The notes under the pieces were generated by a model. That model saw nothing but the letters and a program-made list of their open reading frames with translations, was not told the DNA's origin and did not search any database. 64,000 nt of DNA from Eucommia ulmoides (taxonomy: Eukaryota > Streptophyta > Magnoliopsida > Garryales > Eucommiaceae): positions 8,309,001 to 8,373,000 of the forward strand of contig CM028340.1 in assembly GCA_016647705.1 (NCBI GenBank), in the 5' to 3' direction. Positions 57,907 through 64,000 of the stretch are shown here, one piece after another (the stretch's first letter is position 1; the number at the start of each line of letters is the position of its first letter). The position numbers and the translations under genes were made by a program.

Positions 57907-60035
57907 TGTTGATTCTAAGATTTTGATGAACAATTAAATGTTGATATTTTTGGTGAAACTAATATGTTTATTGAGTGTTTCAGTTTAAAGAGTTCCATAC
58001 TACATCATGAAGTAATTGTAAAGGATGCAGAGACAATGCAGAGAAGATAACATCATGAAGAAATTGTGAAGGATGCAGAGATAGTTACTAAGAGATTGAA
58101 GATTTTAAAGAATTTAGGTAAAAACAATTCTAATGTATTTTTACTCTTAATGTATCTTGATTATGATCACACACGATACAAAAATAATTTTATGTTTATG
58201 TGTATTTTGATAGGATCCTAATTAGTTGAATTATTTGCTCCTATGTGTAATTGAAAAAGAAATAAAAATAATTAATTAAAATTGAATTTAAAAAGTTAGT
58301 GGAGCTAATTGAGAAAAAAATCGGTTAAAGGGGCGAAAACGTCAAAGAAAATGATTTAAAATAAAATTTTAGGGATATGATAGTATTAAAGATATATCAT
58401 TGATATTTTGTTATCTCTATAGATATGGTTAATATATTTTGGTTATTTCTCAAATTGGTTCATATAATTCTTTCTATCTTATTGATTTGAGTTTGAGAAA
58501 TATTTGAGAGACTAATTTGAATGTTTTGAAAGTTATAATTAAGTCAAATATACCTAAAATGAAAGATAATGATATATGGGGTCTATAGGTGCTTTTTAGA
58601 TACTTATCATTTAAAAACTAGCCGTTGGAGAGCTTGTTTCAATTCCCTGTATATAAACCTGCGGATTTCACATAACATAGACATCATATCAAGAATTATT
58701 CAGTTCATAAGTTTTTATAAGAATAATCATTCTGATATTATTTTGAGAGATTAAATTGTGAGATTAAATATTGAGGAGTTCTTGAGTTAAAATGCTGATT
58801 GTGTTAGCGTCACCGAGTTGAGCTGTCTAGCGTTCCAATCTATAATTCTTCGGTGTTATCCGGGTGAGATCTTTTCAAGCTATTAATCTTTACTGCATAT
58901 TTATTTTTCTATATTTGCTTGGTTGATAAGATCTTGATAAAATCGTTTTCTTAACTTTAAATCGCATAAAAATATTTGAAAACGATTTTTGATGAAAATC
59001 TGATTACATACTTATTTATGTGCTATTCATATTTATCATAATCAAATTTTTGGTGAAAGTGTTCCAAGCATATTCTTAATTGAGTCTATTGCTATTATTG
59101 CTTACTTGGTTAATTGATTGTATGAGAAATCATTTTTGAACTTTAAAAGCATAATTTATTTTTTTTAAAAGATTTGTGAGATAATTTGATTACGTGCTCA
59201 ATTTTGTGCTACCCACATTATTTTTATAATCAGATTTTTGTTTCCTCATTTAATTCTATCACTAGTAATTATTGGGACATTAATCGAGTTTAAATTGATT
59301 TGAGGTGGTAAAAGCTCTGAGTGGGAAGAACTTATCAATTTCTTGTAATTGGTGAGTTGTGTGTGGATTAGGTAATATTGAGAGTATCTAATTAGAGGTA
59401 GATTGGTTTCAATCTCTTCCGGTAAAGAGATTGAGGTGTTAATTCTTCCTTTATAGAATTAATTGTAAGTGATTTGTAAAGATTCCATCCTTACCAGAAA
59501 AAAAAATAGTTGGAGTATTTTTTGTAAGGTTTTGATTCTTGAGCCTAAGGTATAAAAAGAATTAGGTTGTGATTCTCCCTATAATAGAATTAGGTTATTC
59601 TTGAGCTTGTAAAAATTAGATGTTATTTTTGTGCTTAGGAAAAAGAAGAGGTTATTCCTGAGCCTGGGAATTTTTTTTTTTTTTTTGTAAAGGTTGATTC
59701 TGAGCTTGTGAAAAGAATCTTTGTGAGGGTTACAATTAAAGGGATCTTGTGTTTAGTGGGTGCGAATCTTCGTAGGGCTCGGAGGACTAGATTAGCCAAT
59801 AGTAACTTGGTGAACAGGGATATAACAGTGTGTACTGTATTTTTTATTTTATTTTTATTTTATCTTGTATTGTTTGGGTGTGCACCTAGAGTTTATTACA
59901 CTTATCCGCTGTCATAAAGATAATACTTAATTTTAGGATAAAATTAATTGTTTGATTTTTAAAGTGTTATTATTTGGATTAATTTTGTAATATTATCCAA
60001 TTCAACCCCCTCTTGGGTAGCTTATTGGGCTAATA
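57907..60035 (+). mobile_element. 5' LTR of a gag-only (TR-GAG-like) element
   Basis: It starts TGTTGATTCTAAGATTTTG and ends TTATTGGGCTAATA (a terminal CA changed to TA), directly followed by a tRNA-Met primer site. It matches the solo LTR at 6,908-9,165 and the 3' LTR from 62,664. Compared with the 3' LTR it lacks about 315 bp near 58,363. Length 2.13 kb. Confidence 0.9.
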
Positions 60036-60049
60036 ATTGGTATCAGAGC
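60036..60049 (+). other. Primer-binding site, initiator tRNA-Met
   Basis: ATTGGTATCAGAGC: the intact TGGTATCAGAGC complement of initiator tRNA-Met, immediately after the 5' LTR. Best-preserved primer site in the window. Confidence 0.88.
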
Positions 60050-60094
60050 TGATTTTAGCTCGATTAGACTTAACATCCTAGCTAAACCGGTCAC

Positions 60095-61264
60095 GTGTAC
60101 ACACCATGGATGATGTGTTTTTGTGTATCCTCTTTTGATAATGGTAAATACGTATATGATAATATGATCTATGATTCTTGTGATTCTTGTGGTAGTAATA
60201 GAGATGATGATAATGAAAATGTCCATATTGTTATGGAAAAATTACTTTTACTCACATTACTTTTTGCTTTAGAGAGTTTGAGTCTAAAAAGAAAAATCGT
60301 TTCTTTTGAAAATGGTGAAAAAGGTGTCCGAAAATCTAAAATGCATTTGGATGATTATTGTGGTACAAAAGAATTTTTGGACGTTGTTTTTGAAATTAAT
60401 AATTTGCTCTCTAAAGTGGATTCTCTTGAAAATGAAAATAGAGTTTTAAAAAATAATTTTGATATGATTTCCAGGTAAAGGTCAGATCTTGCTTCTAAAG
60501 TTGATTTACTTAAGAAAAATTTTGAAAAATCAAAATCCGACCTTAAGACTATTTCAAGAGATTTTGAGAATAATTTTTCTAGGCAAAATGGATGTGCTTC
60601 ATCATCTCATCCTTCATCACAGGCCAATGATAGATATGCTTCTATTGTTAGAAATAATTTTTGTTTTACACCCTGTGTTGTCTATGATAAATTGGATTTG
60701 AGATGTTATTATTGTAATAGAGTTGGACATTTTAAAATATCATGTCCGTTCAGCAACTCTAAGTTTATGTCTAATAAGAATGGATTCAAAATGAAATGGA
60801 TACCGGAGAAAGTTGTTGAAATATCTTGTGCAGAATTACATAATGTCGGGAGTGGATAAGATGAAACAAACAAAGAAGTTATATCAAAGCCAAGACATGA
60901 AGTCACCAAGGATCCACAAGCAACGTGTGCAAATAGAAAAGATACACCAAAGACAGAATGTGAAACTACAAAGAAGCCACAAGCGAAACGTGCAATTAAA
61001 AAAGAATTATCGAAGCCAAGATGGGATATCACCAGGAATCCACAAGTGACATTTGTAAATGGAAGTATCAGAAAATCAAATGACAATAATCAAAAGTTGA
61101 AAGAATACAGACAGGCTAAGATAAATTGCGCAACGAAGTTAATCATAAGTATAAATGAGGTAAAGAGCAAAATTGTCCCGAAAGATAGAAAAGATACTCC
61201 TAACTCTTCGCATTTTAAATTCATTAAATTTGTTAAAGAGAGAGGTGTCCGACTTACCAAATAG
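60095..61264 (+). pseudogene. Gag-like protein of the gag-only element, two in-frame stops
   Basis: One frame stays open from ATG 60,095 to the TAG at about 61,262 except for TAA at 60,476 and 60,857. The N-part has a leucine/asparagine-rich coiled coil (LLSKVDSLENENRVLKNN, then LASKVDLLKKNFEKSKSDL). A zinc knuckle CYYCNRVGHFKISC (C-X2-C-X4-H-X4-C, intact) lies at about 60,705-60,746, followed by KMKWIPEK, as in gag of plant Ty1/Copia elements. The C-part is lysine-rich with a repeat KPRHEVTKDPQAT, KKPQAKRAIKKEL, KPRWDITRNPQVT. The usual N-terminal gag core was not recognised. No protease, integrase or RT follows. Confidence 0.75.
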
Positions 61265-62648
61265 GTTAGTTGGTAATGGTTTCTAAGACATATTTTAAAT
61301 AATGTGTTACTTGTTGTCTTAGAAACATGACATAGTGATTATATGAATCATATTTAGTTAAGGAGTATTGACATGTTTTTATGTGCTTATATCAAGTAGT
61401 AATCATATGTTAATTTTAAAACATGTTACGTGATTTAGAAAATGAATCGAATATTTATGATCTCACTAAGTATTATCAATAATTTGTTGCATATACATTT
61501 TAGTAAGATTATTTGTATAATGTACTCTTATTCATGAATACATCTTTTATACAAATGAGTTAAATTGAGCTCATCTTGATTTATTAAAATGCATGATATT
61601 GTGTAATAATTTATTTGATTTAAATTGCTCATAAGCTTGATTATATGCTTACATGAAATTTTATCGTTAGCTAATATTGATTCATTGATTAAATCTGAGT
61701 TATCTCTTGTATATTTGATAAAATCAATTTTTAGCATGATCTTATTTGACTGACATATTGAATGAGATTAAGTAGATCATGGGTAGTATACTTTTATGAA
61801 ATTTTATTAAGTATATTTTTTATACCATATATGCGATCATTTGAATATTCATGGCGTATTAGTCTGTGCTTAATGTTTTAGGTTGATACTTTGTGCATAT
61901 GGATATATTTATGGATATTAAGTATCTTGCTATATACATGATAATATATTATTCTCATAAGTTTCATATCTTCTGGCTTTTAAATTATTATTACTGAGGA
62001 AGGGATAGATAATACTTTAATATGTATACTATTATTGAGATATACTTATTGTTCTAGTGCGTTAAAGATTACATGGATTGATATTATTTGGTATCATAAG
62101 AAAGACATACTGACTTAATTTAGTAATTTGTGGATTTTGATGGATTGAGTAAACTTGATTCTATAAATATTTAGCTATAATGATGATCCACATAGTGTTG
62201 ATATTTTGCATCTAAAAGTTGAATTTATGAGTTGATTCAATGTGCTTTTAAAGGAGTTAAATATATATATATATATCCTGATTTAATTATTTTAGGTTTA
62301 CTTTTTCAAGAATATTATATGATGTCCTAAAGTAGTGTTTATTTGTAGTTCCCTTCCCCAATTTTTTTTGAGATAACAAAGGAGGAGAATTAGTTGATGT
62401 TTTAATAAATGTCTCAAGGAGGAGCTTGAATTATCTTGTTGAATATCTTAAGGTGGAGTTAGAGTTATTTGAGGAGTTAAAATTATTTATCATTTTGAAG
62501 TTTGTGCTTTCTTGATTATCTTCATAATTATGCTTAGTTGAGAATTCTTCATGATTGTGCTTTATTGAGTTAAAAACCCATCATTGGATTTAGGAGAAGC
62601 GCGGTTACATTTTATTTTGAAGAAAACATCAAAGTTAATTGTCATCAT
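61265..62648 (+). mobile_element. Non-coding 3' internal region of the gag-only element
   Basis: About 1.4 kb of AT-rich sequence without coding motifs. Near 62,382-62,396 it has ACAAAGGAGGAGAATTAG, like the purine-rich tract found downstream of pol in many plant Copia elements. That suggests a deletion derivative of a Copia element that lost pol. Confidence 0.65.
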
Positions 62649-62663
62649 AAAAAAATGGGTGAT
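62649..62663 (+). other. Polypurine tract of the gag-only element
   Basis: AAAAAAATGGGTGAT directly before the TGTTAATCC start of the 3' LTR; the plus-strand priming site by position. Confidence 0.65.
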
Positions 62664-64000
62664 TGTTAATCCTATGATTTTGATGAACAATTAAATGTTG
62701 ATATTTTGGGTGGAACTAATATGTTTATTGAGTGTTTCAGTTTAAAGAGTTTCATACTACATCATGAAGTAATTGTAAAGGATGTAGAGACAATGCAGAG
62801 AAGATAACATCATGAAGAAATTGTGAATGATGCAGAGACGGATACTAAGAGATTGAAGATTCTGAAAAATTTAGGTAAAAATAACTCTAATCTATTTTTA
62901 CTCTTAATGTATCTCGATTAGAATCACACACGATACAAAAATGATTTTATGTTTATGTGTGTTTTGATAGGATTCTAATTAGTGGAATTATTTGCTCCTA
63001 TGTGTAATTGAAAAAGAAATAAAAATAATTGATTAAAATTGAATTTAAAAAGTTAGTGGAGCTAACCGAGAAAAAAAAATCAGTTAAAAGGGTGAAAACG
63101 TTAAAAAAAATGATTTAAAATAAAATTAGGGAAGGAGCTCTGCATGGTCCAATTGACAGATAAGTTGACTTATGAAAATTAGACAAAGTCCCTGAATCGT
63201 TCAGTCGACAGGTAGGTCAACTTGTGGCCAAAGAATGAACTATTTGAATCGTCCAGTCGACAGATTATGGATGGGTGGTCGACCGATGGGCGAAGGAATT
63301 TTGGCTTGGCTAGTATCCTGAATCGAGTAATCGACTTATGGGTGTTTGTTGGTCGACTGATGGTTTGTTTCAGGTTTAGAGGATTTCGAGGATTATGATA
63401 AAACAGTAGCCGTTATTAGCCGTTTATGGTTGAGATATGAGAGAAATTTTAGGGATATGATAGTATTAAAGATATATCGTTGATATTTTGTTATCCCTAT
63501 AAATATGGTTCATATATTTTAGTTATTTCTCAAATTGGTTCATATAATTCTTTCCATCCTATTGATTTGAGTTTGAGAAATATTTAAGGGACTAATTTGA
63601 ATGTTTTGAAAGTTATAATTAAGTCAAATATACCTAAAATGAAAGATAATGATATGTGGGGTCTATATGTACGTTTTAGATACTTATCATTTAAAAACTA
63701 GCCGTTGAAGGGTTTATTTCAATTCCTTATATATAACCTGCGGATTTCACATAACATAGACATCGTATCAAGAACTATTCAGTTCATAAATTTTTATAAG
63801 AGTAATCATTCTGATATTATTTTGAGAGATCAAATTGTGAGATTAATTATTGAGGAGTTCTTGAATTAAAGCGCTGATTGTGTAAGCGTTACCGAGTTGA
63901 GCTGCTTAGCGTTCCAATCTATAATTTTTCGGTGTTATCCGGGTGAGATCTTTCCAAGCTATTAATCTTTACTGCATATTTATTTTTCTATATTTGCTTG
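62664..64000 (+). mobile_element. 3' LTR of the gag-only element, cut by window end
   Basis: It starts TGTTAATCCTATGATTTTG and closely follows the 5' LTR (57,907 onward), apart from an extra stretch at about 63,128-63,445 rich in GGTCGACYGA-type motifs. 1,337 bp are in the window; the end, and the target duplication needed to confirm a single insertion, lie outside. Confidence 0.9.

Noticed and set aside
56328-57937. Possible integrated pararetrovirus (reverse transcriptase without integrase)
   Set aside because: Continuity with gag, zinc knuckle and protease at 40,526-44,401, an LTR and a tRNA-Met primer site show a Ty3/Gypsy retrotransposon. Integrase is simply cut off by the insertion at 57,906. 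No movement or coat protein is present.
60036-60049. tRNA gene fragment
   Set aside because: The match to tRNA-Met is the 12-nt primer-binding site next to an LTR; no cloverleaf can be drawn around it.

Overview
This window is plant nuclear DNA, almost certainly from a eudicot with a repeat-rich genome. It is AT-rich, has one spliced gene with GT-AG introns, and is otherwise packed with plant LTR retrotransposons (Ty3/Gypsy and Ty1/Copia types), DNA transposons, MITEs, SINEs and (TA)n/(CA)n microsatellites. I see no bacterial operons, no CRISPR array, no rRNA or tRNA gene and no intact virus.

The only clear host gene lies on the minus strand between about 24,330 and 13,028. It encodes the 26S proteasome ubiquitin receptor RPN13 (ADRM1 family), assembled here from 13 coding exons (942 nt, 313 codons plus stop) and one 5' UTR exon. 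It has an N-terminal ubiquitin-binding PRU domain, a C-terminal DEUBAD domain (the UCH37-binding part) and a 24-nt microexon. Its introns hold a SINE, three Tourist-like MITEs, two GC-ended hAT-like elements, an RTE-like LINE tail and two tandem duplications of about 100 bp.

Layout. 1-3,551: two LTR pieces of one family (family A) in opposite orientation. 3,552-10,893: a decayed minus-strand Gypsy gag-protease element with its 5' LTR, broken by a family B solo LTR (6,908-9,165) and another LTR-like block. 10,894-13,027: AT-rich spacer with duplicated SINE copies. 13,028-24,400: RPN13. 24,400-27,780: a degenerate minisatellite split by a Mutator-like foldback element that itself contains a hAT-like MITE. 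27,779-35,680: a decayed minus-strand Copia element cut by a second Mutator-like foldback, by a 2.9-kb family A solo LTR inside integrase with a perfect GTAAA target duplication, and at its gag end by a CACTA element (35,681 to about 39,055).

39,056-64,000 is a nested stack. A plus-strand Gypsy element (LTR, primer site, gag, protease, reverse transcriptase, RNase H) has a family A solo LTR in gag, then at the protease/RT boundary a 3.4-kb solo LTR of another family. That solo LTR contains a complete minus-strand LTR element without coding capacity (44,772-53,148, target duplication GAATT). That element carries two copies of an unusual repeat built from tandem palindromes (46,253-48,035 and 51,122-52,472). 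Downstream, the host RNase H is cut by a gag-only (TR-GAG-like) element with two LTRs, a tRNA-Met primer site and a polypurine tract; its 3' LTR runs off the window.

No exotic enzymatic system is visible. The novelty is in the insertion history, the palindromic-array repeat family and the gag-only element. All family assignments come from recognising motifs by eye; no alignment or database search was run.
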